Source: Sarcocystis neurona (Eukaryota > Apicomplexa > Conoidasida > Eucoccidiorida > Sarcocystidae). Taken from it: 64,000 bases of DNA. A model generated the notes under the pieces. That model saw only the letters and a program-made list of their open reading frames with translations, did not search any database and was not told where the DNA came from. This document shows positions 34,901 through 46,400 of this stretch, in pieces (the first letter of the stretch is position 1; each line of letters begins with the position of its first letter). Made by a program: the position numbers and the translations under genes. Location: positions 2,310,790 through 2,374,789 of the forward strand of contig KL647300.1 in the NCBI GenBank assembly GCA_000727475.1, written 5' to 3'.

Positions 34901-37900
34901 GGAGAATCCGTTTTTGTGTCCTACTGAGTGGCAACTTCAACGCCGGGGCGCGCCTCTGTTCTGCTGCGGCAACTCTCACACGCAGTGCGCCTTTCTAAAG
35001 TCGCTTGTGGGTTGCGCGGTTTGCCGTGTTCCCTACTGCTCCTGCGACGGCTGACCACTCATTAGCTGCCAGCTCTTCTTGAAAGCAGCTTCTCTTCGGC
35101 CTAGTCACGGCAGCAGCCTATGCCACAGGCGGACATATTCCTGTGTGTGTATCTGAATCTTCATCTACACGTGTACTGCTTTCTCTTCTTCGTCTTCTTC
35201 CTCTGTGTCCCTCCTCTCTCTGTATGTATATACACCTGTGGTGACATGCGTGCTTGTTGGGGAAGGGAGACAACGGGGGGAGGGACGATCTTTTCGCCAT
35301 ATTTTTGTGGCAGCCACAAACGACCAACCTCGTGGAAAGTCTGAATACAAACTCTTCTGAAGCGTGACGTCCGTATATTGTCTATCTTCTCTACACACTT
35401 CGTGGTTCGTCTTCGTCTGCTAGGTGCGCTTGCTTTGCGACTCTTCTTTTACTGGCTCCTTTGACGTAGCAGACAGGAACCCCCTCCCTTGGACGACGCA
35501 GCTATATGTATACGTGCACGCTGCTATCTGCTTGCACACATATCTCTCGATACTCAATTCTTGACGGTGGACCACCCTTTGACTCCGATGCTGGCGGCAG
35601 CAGGAAGAGCTTCCGATGTTCCGTCCGCTGCAAAGTGGTGTGGTGTAGGTCTAAGCACGTGAGTTCTGCTACGTTCCTCTGTCCACAAAGCGCTTCACTT
35701 GAGAAGAGAGACGCTATTTCATCTTGACTATCGACGCTGAAATTACACGGCCAGCCGGCGGCTCCACGCCTTGCGAACGTCTTGGAGGTCGTTCTGTACA
35801 GCGAAGCCTGTCCTGGTCTCTGCTTTGTGGAAGAGTGTTTCTGATGCGAAGAAGCGCACTATATGTTGTGCTGGCGAGAGAATGTGACTCTTCTCTTGCC
35901 GACGGAGCTCGTCATTCTTCGACAGCGGGCGGTGCCGCAATTCGTTCTTCTTGCAAAGACCCCCTCTGTGTTTGTCGCGCGCAGCCGCCGTGCGATGGAG
36001 GGCACCGGGCAGCTGCCACGTCTCGAAGAAGCGGTTTTTGCTCTTCCTCAAAATGACAAATTTCAGGTAACCGGCACAACCGTGTACCTTGCGTTTTCCT
36101 CGCATTGCCGTTTTGACTCGACGCAGTCGATGAGAAACGTATCTGACGGCGACAGCATATACGAACTGTCCCCGGCAAACCTGCCTGGTAGGGTCTCCCG
36201 TCGGGCCACGACGTCCCAGTACGTACAACTGTAGAATTTCCTCTCCGCACGCGCAAAGCCGCGACGTCCCTGCGACTCTGAGCAAGATGTTTCCTTCCTT
36301 CCCTGCTTTTCCTGGGGGGCAGCGACACTTTTCTTCTGCACAGAGGACGACTCAGGGAAGTGGTGGCGCCTCACGCGGTGATGGGAAACGCTACAGTTTG
36401 CTGTTCTCCCAAGGTGTGTGGCTGCAGTTGCCCCTTTACCTACCACCGCAGGCGTGTACTTGTGCACTTTGTTCGCTCTCTAAGTGACTTCGATAGTACA
36501 CACGTACGTTGCACCATTCTGACCCGCTATTTCTGCATCACTCCGCACTGCCCAACCTAATGCAAAGTCATTTCTACCTAGGTGCTACACGAGGGTACGA
36601 TATCGTAGAAAACAAACCCCTGTCGGGTCAACCGATGCAACAACCTAGAATTCCCCACTTCGTGGAAAATTCCGTGACGAGAACCTCACGCGTGGACGGA
36701 TACCTGCCACCCAGGGTCGCCTAGCAACCCTCCAAAAGCGACGTCGCTGTTCTTAGAAGTAGACGACGTTTTTGTGTAGAAGCGCCTACGTAGCCGCCAT
36801 GCTTCGCACGTTGACGAACACGTCTGCGGGCGTCACAAAGGCCAGACTTCACGTTGTTTCTTTGTCTGTGTGCCCCCAACCTCCGGAAGCCTCGGTAGCA
36901 AAAGCGCAGGAGTTGCTGTTTTACCCGACGACCCAGAAGGGGAAACGAGTGCGGGTTGGGCTTAACACCGCCGCCCCACAAAAGACACGCGTGGCGAGGC
37001 GTGCACTCCGTTCTCTTTTCGTTTTTCTGCCTTGCTGTCTGACCTGCTGGCAGAAAATACCTTCTCCAGTGGTGCGAGAAGGGCACGTAGAAACGGGGAA
37101 TGTCCTACGTGCTTTTTCTGCTTGTCTGCGTCGTTTCCTCTCATGAGATCCGCTCCCTCATCTACACAGCCTGACTTTGTTCGGCTTGTTTTTTAGTGTG
37201 CTCACAAGCTGAGTGTCTGCGGGCAATTTCCTCCGTACACATATATATATATGTATATATATTTATATATACATGTATATATATGTAAATATAAACTTGT
37301 CTGTCTCTTTCTGTCGTTCTCTCTGGCTGTCTCTCTCTCTATATATATGTATATATATATGTCTATTTAGGTCTTACGTTTGACATTGTGTGAACGTTGC
37401 TGCGTTTGCTCAGCGGCGCTGTGCTTGCGTTTTTTATTGTGTTTTTTGAAGTTCGAAGTTACTTCTCTTGAACATGCGTCTTCCGTTTAGCGGCTGATGT
37501 GCTCCTCCTGCCTTCGTCTACTTCCTGTCGTCGCTGTAACTCTTCTTGGTGTACATTCATCCCGTCCGTCCTCTTCTACTTGTACCTCTCCAGGTCACTT
37601 GTCCCCCCTTCTCACCCGGAGATGCTGTGCAGATTTTATCATGGCGTGTGTGACATTGGTCGATGCCTTGACGTACTCAAGTCGTTCTTTAGCGTCGAAG
37701 TAATTTCGGCACACGTGCGGCTCGAAAATTTGAGTTGACTCGTAAAGGCCAAGTGCGCCTGCCCTGCCCCATCTTTTCTCGCTTGCGAGCCTCCCTTTGT
37801 CCTGCGTCGACAAAGTAGAGAGAGCAGGTGCTGCTGCTGAGCCGGCGTTCCTGCTCGTCTGCCGACTGCTGGTGCTACGCGTGACTACGCACCCAGTAGG

Positions 37901-40900
37901 CCAGTTTGCAGGTCTTTTCCTGCGTACGGCTGTTCTCCTTCGCCGCTGTTTGGTGGGAACCTTCTTCATGAGCACACACATATATCCGTACGCGTGTTTC
38001 CTCCCCTGCGTATACGGGTATGGTTCTTTGCTGATTTTTTGCATACCTGTGCGTGTGCGCATGCGTGTTTGTACGTAACCAGCTGAAGAGAGACGTTTTC
38101 ATCAATGGAGGTCTCTCCGCTTTGGCTGTCACTCTGCGCACAGCTCTGCTTGTAAACGTAAAGGAACTTGCGGATGGTGCGTCTTCTACCGCGTGTATCT
38201 GAGTTGCATGGCGTGCCGGTGTTCAAACACTTTTGGTTCCTGAGTATGTGCCAGCCTCGCTAGTTAGCTGGGGTGACCGGTGGGTGTGCAGATTGCTGGA
38301 GACGACGCCTTCTTAATACCGACGGCCGAGGTGCCTCTTGTAGGCCTCTGTAGGTAAGCCGCTCCGTCTGTGCAGAGTGCGAAAACTTTGAACGTGAAAG
38401 GGGAAGAACGCACGGCAGCAAGAGCAGCACCAGCCGCAGCAGGAAGAGCAGCAGCCTCCGGAGGAATCCAGCATCCATGGCAGGAACAGCAGCGGCAGCT
38501 GAGACAGCAGCAGCCAGTGCAGCGGTGTGGAAAACAGCTACTCACGCTGTAACGCTTTTTCCTCGTAGGCTGGCACGCGTGTTAGCCGGCGAAGCACCAG
38601 CTGCTGCAGTACGTTTGCCGTTGCAACGCACACTCTTCCGTTCTGCTGAGAACGGCATTTTCTACAGCCCAGTATACATGTGAATATATATCAGGCGTTA
38701 CATTGGGAAGGGCCCTGAGAACGGGACCATAACAACCTGAACATTTCATGGACATTTACAAAACTGCATCTGTGTGACGCACTGCGTCCGTGTGACGCCC
38801 CGCATCTGCGTGACTCACTGAGAATCTTTCGACGCATGTCATAACTACATTGTCTTCAAAAAATCAGGTTCTCCTCTATTTTGGAAACTTAGTTCTGCTC
38901 GCCTCATGGCTGTGTCCGAAGCGACTTTCATCGCTGGACAGGCACTCACGACGCACGAGCGTGTGTTTCCTGGCACCTACTTTGTCTTTTGGGACTTCCG
39001 CAGCGCAATTTGAGTCCGCAGCCGCTAGGCACCGAAGCAGCTTTCGGGTAAAGAAGAGGCACTCGCTTTATATGAAGTTTGAAAAGACGCTTGGTGAAGG
39101 TGTGACGCAGCTGCTGCAGTTCACTTTCACTCACTAGAATTCAAGAAGGGCCTGCCTGGGCAGTGGGCTGAGTCGTACGGGCGTCAGTATGCTTCACGTA
39201 TGTGTTTGTGCTTCAAATACGCAGCCACTCCGTTATCCCGAAGCATCTGCTCCCAATTCGACTAACGGCACTGACTCCTTGCTTCCGGTATGGTCCCGCA
39301 CGAAGACGCACCTGTCTGTGAGCTATCTGCTCCTGTGTCATCCTGCTGATTTCCCGCTGTGTATCTATCCGCTTCGTTGTGTAGTTCTAGCTTACGCTTC
39401 TGGACCTATCTGTTTACCCATCCATCCGTCCGTGTGTTTCTGGGTCTATTTTTTCTTTCGTCCTTACTTGTCCGTTCTCCACCTCTCGCTCTGTCGAGCT
39501 ACCGGGGTGTATATGGATAAACTAGTGCGCACGGACAGGTATTGCTCGTGCATGTTTTGTGGGAAAGGCGCCTTGGGCACAGCAATAGACGGAAGAAAGC
39601 AATTTAGTGCAATTCTTGCGCCACTCAATCAATATCAGAATACTTCCCTGCCAGGTTCGTTTGACAGGACAAGTTGAATTTTGCCACATAGCTTGTTTTT
39701 GGCCAGTTGGTGGAGACAGCGGGAATGAATCATGAAAGAAAAGCAAATTTCGACATAGCGGCACACTGCTACACGTGTAGACGAGAAAGGGAGAGGCACA
39801 GCGCGGCGTTGAGCGCGTGCTTTCAGGCAGCGTGCACTACCGTCAAATACGTTATGAGTTGTCCAGGAATTGTGATCTGGTTGGACACTCTGACAAAGTG
39901 GAACTATTCGCTTTTGCTGCGTCTTTCTACAGCCGGGAAGACGGAGCGTACGGGCGTCTAAGCAAGGGCCTCGCACGACAGCAGGTATTCTACAAAGTCG
40001 AAGCAGTGGTTATATGCACGCCGCAGCAGGCAGAGGAGCAGCACCTCCGTTTAAGGTCCATCTGCAAGAAGCTGCTGCAGTAAGTCTGCCGGTGGTGCTT
40101 CCAGGCAGCGAGACGCCGCCCTCCCACGCAGGGTGTAGGCGACCACCAGGCCGGCCCCAGGGGAGAAAATCACTTTCAGAAGTGCGAACGTGCAGCTGAC
40201 AGCATGTTGCAAAGATTTTGCGAGTTCCGATTTGTATGTAAACGTTTTTTTTCCCCATTCGTCTGAACACGCCTGTTTATGTATGCTAGTGCGTACGTAT
40301 GTGTAGCTTGTCCCGGCTTCTCGCAGTTGCAGTGTACCTGTTGACCGTGTTGCGATCAGCACGCGGGTTTAAGCCGGTTCATAACAGGTAAGTCGCAGGC
40401 GCTGGTGTGGTACCCTGGTATTGACGTTTTCTTACACCGGGTTAATCGGAAGCGACGTACCAGGTGTCTGCCCACAAGTGGCTGACGCCTGCGTTTCGGT
40501 GGGAGGACGCAGTCGACGTGAAAGTCGCATTCGTTGAGACGTCCATGTGTATCGACATCTTTGTCCATGTGAACGTCTCTCTACGCAGAAATACATTCCA
40601 CGTGTCTGTAGATATTTCTTCTTTTTTGTCTGTACGTTAGGTCCCCCGGTGTGTCGGCGCACAGTTTCCACACACGTGCTCGTGGCCCTGTAGTTCCCTA
40701 GCGACTTTTGTGTACGTCTTTAGATATCCACCCATCTGCTTTTACAGGAGGCACTCTGCATGCCACTCCGCTGCGCTGTCCTGGGCTGGCGCGGCTCTGG
40801 CCCCCTACGTCTAGCTGGAGCCAGCGTGACACTAAAGTTTATCCGCATTACACCGACGTAGGGACGTGGTTCATGGTCTCGTGCATCTCGGATATTGTCC

Positions 40901-43456
40901 GACAGATCCTCTCCGCACCCTTTCACAAAACTCGAGGCGTCCTCCCTATTTCTCTCCCCAACGCACAGCCCGCTGGACTACTGCTGTCTCTGCGCGAAGA
41001 TAGCCCCTCTGCAAGGCTAACGACAGAATGTACTGCAGTGGGGGAAGACGTTGCGTCTGGTCTCCAGCTCCTACGTTTTAGCGTTTTAAACTGTGTTTGT
41101 GCGAATATTCGCGTGGGTTTGCACATGTGTTCATACACGCTTAGAGAATACGTGTATATAGACAAAGGGGTCGGCCGATAGGTGCTCGTTACCTTTTACA
41201 TCACAGTCCCACGTGTAAATACGTGTCGAGTTCTCTCCGTTTTCCACTGCAGGGCGCTGGAAATACCGTTTCGGGAAGTGCTGCTTTGCAGCGGAGACAT
41301 GAGCGCGGGAGCCGCCATATGCTACGATCTCGAGGTATTATCGGTAGCGACGCTTTGGCGTGCCTCTACGGTGCGGCAGTGTTGAACGTGGCTGCCTAAA
41401 ATTTCTCTGAATGTAAATTTTTTTGTGGCTTTGCGTGTAATTCGCACTGCTGACGATTCAAGCTACCATGCAAGCGCTCGACGTGGAATTTTCTATCCTT
41501 CGAGCCAGTCTGTAGACATCCACACACGTAATCACATGACTACGTATTAGCAATATGTATCCGTCTACACCCGTGGTCACACGTCTTGCTGTAAGCCCAC
41601 CGCAAGCCTGAGTGTTTTTTTCAGTTTGCGTATGCGCACATTTGTGGTTCCAGGCGATCTGTCGAACCGCGACATAGGTGCGGCTGCGCCTGAGTCGTAG
41701 TGGCGGTAGTGGGCTGTCGTACGCCAAGCCTGCGCGCAGAGGGCGTTGGGTACCTCTTGTTTAGTCAGAACGTTTTTGCAGACACGTTGTCTTATTGAGA
41801 AAGGCCTACAAGCGGGTCTACGCTGGGGCAGGCGCACGTGAGATCCCAGGCGCCTTTGTACAACTATCACGTTGTGAACGCGAATACGTGCGTCTTCTGC
41901 TGCAGGCGTGGCTTCCCGGGCAGCAATCCTTCCTAGAGGTGTCTTCTGTATCTAATTGCTGGGACTACCAGGTAGCGACACCGAATTTGTTCGTCTTACT
42001 TGAATCTCTCAACGTTTTGCTGTATTTTACAATACGTGAGGAGCACTCAGCCGTAATTGCTGCACCTGTTTCGCAGGAGTGTTCCCGCTTGATGATACTT
42101 GTGCTGCAGTTACGCGAGTCTACAAAGACGCACGAACTTCATATGTATATACGTGTATATATGCATGTGTATGTATGTATGTATGTAAGGGATGCTTCAA
42201 GGGGTTCTGCCTTATCGAGTAAAGAAGTTGCATCCTCCGCCGCATACTGAGACTCAACACAGCCCCACAGGTCCACTGCGGGTGCATTCCGCTGTATTCG
42301 CTGTGTAGTTACTGAGCCGCTGTTTTGCGAGGCCCGCTGACACTTTCTCTTCACGGTGACGCGGACGTATTACGTGGTTGCGCAGTGGGACAGTTCTACC
42401 CGCGCAGTGGAATATATTCATTTTGACTTTTTTTCTTGCTTCAGGCTCGGCGCCTTTCTATAAAATATAAGGATTCCAAACGGAGATGCACCGACGCCGG
42501 AGACCGCCGCGGCCGGCGGGCAGCTGAAGGTAAAAAAGACAGACTGCCAGACGCCAGCAGCACACTCTGCTGCGATGCAGCTGAGAAGGCAGGTGTAATT
42601 TCACCTGGTGAGCACGCGCATGAAGGATTGTGCAACGAATCTCCAAAAAAAGAGAAACGCGCCGTCCCGCAGGCAGAGGAGCCACGGCAACAACATACGG
42701 AGCCCGCTGTAACTGAGGAGGGCACAGCGACGGATGCCGGCTTCTGTTTCACCCTGAATGGCTCGGCTCTAGCCGTCGGCCGTACGCTTGTCGCCTTGCT
42801 GGAAAATCACCAGGTAACGGTGTGCGATGGTGAACACCAGGATCTGTGAAAGTGATGACAAACATGCGCTGAATGACAATTTAGATGCCAGGAGGCTGCA
42901 AGTACACGGAGACCAAACGATACAGAAAAGGGCTGACGTGAAGAAAAAAAATCACGTTGGATAGTGTCACTGAAAGTTTCTCTATGTTGCGTGTCCACTG
43001 TTCTACAGGATTATGCTCCTGTTCACCTCTCAGACGCTTCCATTCCACTGTCTCCAGCTTATACGTCTTCTCGCTGACCTCGTGCAATACAGCAGTTCTC
43101 TACTCGTGCAGCTCTGCTGCTGGTGGGGAGCAGCTCAACACATACACCACGTTGTCAACAAGGAAGAGAGGGTATCTACGGAGAGAGACCGAACATTCTG
43201 GCGGGGGGCCGCGGCTACCAGAGGTGCCTGTGACGGTAAAGCTGTCGAGCTTTTGAAAAAAACATATGATGCGTTTCCAGTACAAGAGAAGAGGACTAAA
43301 GGTCAAGTCAGAGGGGCAGTCACACGAGTTGCACGAGCAGAGCACTTCAGGACAGGATAGCAGCGTCTGTCGCCGTTAATTCTGTCTCGCCTAGAAAACG
43401 CCAGAGCGCCAACACAGACTTTATTGCCGCCACTCGTTTCGGGAGCCTGTGGCTAA
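22443..43456 (+). CDS. Seryl-tRNA synthetase, bacterial/organellar type, 14 exons
   Basis: This class II enzyme charges tRNA-Ser with serine. Exons: 22443-22548, 27640-27744, 29241-29275, 31828-31935, 33682-34478, 35985-36066, 38292-38353, 38569-38608, 39244-39287, 39933-40079, 41253-41334, 41906-41971, 42445-42813, 43418-43456. Every junction is GT-AG and phase-matched, giving 2082 nt (693 residues). Residues 1-118 form the tRNA-binding coiled-coil arm ending [16 protein letters not shown]. Then come GTGQLP, the serine-binding TAEV (T422, E424), motif 2 FRRE (460-462) and KVE, GDM...[21 protein letters not shown], and motif 3 [11 protein letters not shown] (661-671). The ARR and TALTPCFRR forms resemble bacterial rather than cytosolic eukaryotic enzymes, so apicoplast or mitochondrial use is inferred. 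Family length is near 430, and most of the excess is two low-complexity insertions (about residues 140-325 and 567-655). The acceptor at 39243 and the last exon are the least certain. The true start may lie upstream in the 19563 frame. Confidence 0.9.
22866..24165. repeat. Long TACA/TGTA purine-pyrimidine alternating field
   Basis: About 1.3 kb in the first synthetase intron is dominated by ACATACGTACAT-like words, with (TA)n near 22866-22900 and (CA)n near 23845 and 23990. The strict alternation of purine and pyrimidine over long stretches explains the many spurious Tyr/Ile/His-rich ORFs on both strands (for example 23492-24202 minus). Confidence 0.85.
24750..25420. repeat. Diverged repeat units with TA microsatellites
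   Basis: A phrase of the form TGTGGA(C/T)CC.CT.TG...CTC.GATGTT recurs near 24750, 24940 and 25190, with a weaker copy near 25385. Each is followed by ACATATATA runs. A shorter unit (TATGGATGTACATACGTACACA) is duplicated near 24997 and 25065. All lies in the first synthetase intron. Confidence 0.6.
27095..27460. repeat. Tandem array, about 84-bp units, open on both strands
   Basis: Four units share the order (C/A)(A/G)AGCTTCTTC...TTGCTGCTGCTGCAGACC...GGGTCTCA.CC...GTGCTCCG.CTTC. The CTGCTGCAGACC-type anchor lies near 27118, 27202, 27288 and 27368. Because the period is about 28 codons, the plus strand reads a Leu/Phe-rich 28-residue repeat and the minus strand reads a charged one (containing [13 protein letters not shown]). 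It lies in the first synthetase intron, immediately before exon 2. Confidence 0.75.
30060..30335. repeat. Degenerate GTAGAGC...GCTTCA repeats with TA runs
   Basis: The phrase GTAGAGC(A/G)..(G/C)GCTTCA or a close variant recurs near 30069, 30107, 30197, 30244 and 30318, with TACATATATA between copies. It is intronic in the synthetase gene. Confidence 0.5.
31281..31515. repeat. Three-copy tandem repeat, 79-80 bp
   Basis: Units start at 31281, 31361 and about 31439. Each reads TAGCTGTAGCCACC-like, then TTACGCTGTA.AAGTGG, then a TACATATA segment, then CCATGTGTACCCTACAC. It is intronic (between synthetase exons at 29275 and 31828). Confidence 0.8.
33460..33660. repeat. CTG/TTGCTG repeat directly upstream of a splice acceptor
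   Basis: A run of CTG triplets (33477-33498) with further interrupted CTG and TTG triplets to 33660 precedes the acceptor at 33680-33681 of the large synthetase exon. The run is rich in pyrimidine on the sense strand and may act as an extended polypyrimidine tract. Confidence 0.7.
37240..37361. repeat. (TA)n and CT-rich microsatellites
   Basis: Two TA-rich runs flank a (CT)n-like segment near 37297-37340, in the intron between synthetase exons ending 36066 and starting 38292. Confidence 0.8.
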
Positions 43457-46400
43457 GTTCGCCATGCGACTTGCCTCCGTGAATATTCGCGTCCTCTGCG
43501 CCGTGTGTCTACTCGGACAAGAATGTGAGTGTCAAGTTGGACGTGTGTTGCACAACCACTCACGGGACCCTTGCGCCGCATGCCAAAGGTCCACAAAAAT
43601 TTTTGCGACATTTTTTCATTTCCACGTCGCACGAAGAGGCGGCACATCTAACAGCTGCCAGCACACATAACCAAATCCCCAGGACACCATCGCAGCGCGC
43701 ACCTCTCTGTGATCTTGTGCCCACACATCAACGAAGGCTGCTGCGTCTACGAGAAATAAAATCCGGTGTGTTGTACCTTATTTGTTCTGCTGATGCAGTT
43801 TTGGGACGCAAGCGGCTCTCTGCTGGTGAAAGTGCCCCAAACACTGAGGCCATACCTCCGAGGCAAAGAGTTCATCTAAAAGAGAAGAAAGAGCAACTGC
43901 TCGCGTTACCCAGGCTTAATGTCAGTACCGCAGTCAGTACTCCGGTTCTCGTCAGGCAACACCACGTTGACGCACACGCAAGCGAACATACACGCACACA
44001 GCTAGTTGTTGAACCACTTCAGAACTGTTTGTCAAAGATAACAGCTCACTTTCCCCCATCAACTCAGGGGTGTCTATATAGGCGGCAAATCACGAGTTCT
44101 GCGTTAAGGGAAGAAGGATCGGTCGACTGGCGTGCTCGAGCAGACTATCCAGATTAACGATTCGTAGCACAGTATAAGTCGCAGTAAGTTTGTTTCGCAG
44201 AACGTGAAATCTGATGGTTTGGTGTGTCGAGGACGTACAAATTCTTTGCATGAACAACATGTGAACGCACTGGTATAGACGCCTGTGCACACGGGACAGT
44301 TCTGTTAGACGCATTCACACTACATTAATTTAAAAGGATTTCCTGAAAAACGTGAAGGCCGCTGTGCAAGTGAGTGGCGGCAGTGCGACTCTTGATTTGC
44401 CCACTTTGTCGGGGGGTTGCACATCGTCGTAAGATGCCCTTCTGCCTTGTTGCTAACACATTCACATTCCACGGTCCCAGTAACAGGCTGTTTTGTGCGC
44501 GCTGCCTTGCAGCCAAGGGTAGCGTTCCGCGCGGGTTCCTGCTCGCACAATTATATGTTCTGTGTAGGCACACGCATCCATAATTTCCTGCTCGCACTAT
44601 TGTGTGTGCTACGTAGGCGCACGCGTCCATCCTGTGTAGCTAACTGGCCCATAATATGAGAGAAAAAAGCAGGTTCCAATCTATCATGTGCATTCAGTTT
44701 CCATTTCTGCATAGGCTCTTGAAGTAGGCCGGCGGTACTCCGCGACCACGACCAGCAACTGTTAATGTCTGTCGAAAGGGTTCGGCTATTTGAACATGCT
44801 GTGATGTTCTCCTTGCGCACAAAGTAACCGTTTTTGTGCACTATTGATAATGCGCAGAGCGCAGTTTTTCCTGGTAAAGGTATCGCCTGTGGCAAACGGG
44901 CGGAAAACCTTTCAAACGAGTGCTTTTTCTCAAGTTGAGAGCGTAGGCAGCCATCAGCGGATGCCGCTGCTGTGGTGTAGTGAAGAACCTTTTACCTCGA
45001 AGTAGAACTGTACTGCCTTCGTTTTTTGTTTCACAGGCAGTTACTTAGGTTGATGCAAATCAAACGTGCGCCTCGAGGTCTCAGCGGGCGAGCTGTGGCG
45101 TGTAATGTAGGTTTGTCACCCAGTCTTGGCTGCAGTGCAAGTACCACAGCACTTCTTTATTCTGTAGAACAATGTCGTGCCCCACGGCACGGTCTAGAAT
45201 CGTCACGCAAACCAAGCCGGCCGAGAGGATTCGTACATAGATAACTTCCCCCCCTGAGCTGATTGCAAAGAACGCTGGTAAAAAGTAACAAAGTGGCGGT
45301 GAGATTCGTCATGGGGCGTCAATGCTGGTGGCGAACAGAGGGCATTCCTCCGGAGAGAAAAGATTCAACGTGCTGGTGTTAAACGAAAGTTCGCGCATCC
45401 AGCGGCAGTCGACTCCACTGAATTACCTACAAAACAGTACATTATTGACGTCTACCTAATCTGCCCCCTTGAACGCCGGCGAGAACACGCGCACGGTTTA
45501 GATTATACTGGACCGCTGAACTACGCTGTGTTTGGTGCCCCGATGTGTATGTAACATTGGTTTTTCAGTTCCACCGAACGCGACCCCACAAACGATGAAT
45601 ATTGGAGCTCTTCGTTGCGCTCGTTTTAGGTAGCGCAGTCGCGTAGAGCTTCACGTAGAGCAAGGGTTTATCGAGCAACCGAACAGGCAACCTTGTGATT
45701 AAGCATGAGAAAGCTGGCCCGCAGTCAAGCTGGAACATGGTGAATACACCCAATGTTATTTTTCCACTCGATTCGTGTGTACTAGTCTGGTGACGACAAA
45801 AGCAGAGGCGACAGCCCATGCCTGGGATTGCAGCGTGAGAGCACGAACGCAGCGTCAGCAACATACGTACGTTTGCTTCCCTCAAACGTATGTCACTGGC
45901 CCGTGCACTACAGCACGCCAGGGCGACTGCAACGTCGTAGAAGTCAAACGGTCATCACGGCGCTTACTCTCTTGTCAACTGGCCTGCACCAGGGGTCAGA
46001 TTTGCACGTGGCGGGACCCTTTTGTTCGTCGAATCTACATAGTCCTTGTTTAGCAAGAGAGATATTAGAACAGCCGTAAAAACAGAAAACGGAGGCACAC
46101 CAACGGCATTTTGCAGAGGGTTTCCTCCGCAGCAGTGCTCCGCACTTCACACTACACGTCAACCACAGCACGACAAGCACGCTACAGCCATCTGCTTGTA
46201 CGACCTGCCACGCCCTTGGCGCACTACCACGGCGTACTTTACAACATGAGTTTCCCTCATCGGCATGGCATGCTGAGGACATTGCAGAGCACCACCTTGC
46301 GTTGTAAGGAAAACGAAGATTCGCTTGCTTCCGACGAACACCCGGCCGCCACGCTGCTGACCGACGCGTGCGATGGAAGCAGCAGTGCATCCATTTATAC

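Noticed and set aside
36428..36483. Candidate SerRS exon reading [12 protein letters not shown]
   Set aside because: Phase fitted, but the exon at 38292-38353 encodes the true LIPTAEVPL motif with matching phase on both sides.
39781..39932. Upstream extension of the SerRS motif 2 exon (reading SFYSREDG)
   Set aside because: Using the TTTCTACAG acceptor at 39932 and the exon ending TPCFR at 39287 restores the canonical FRRE, so the extension is intronic.
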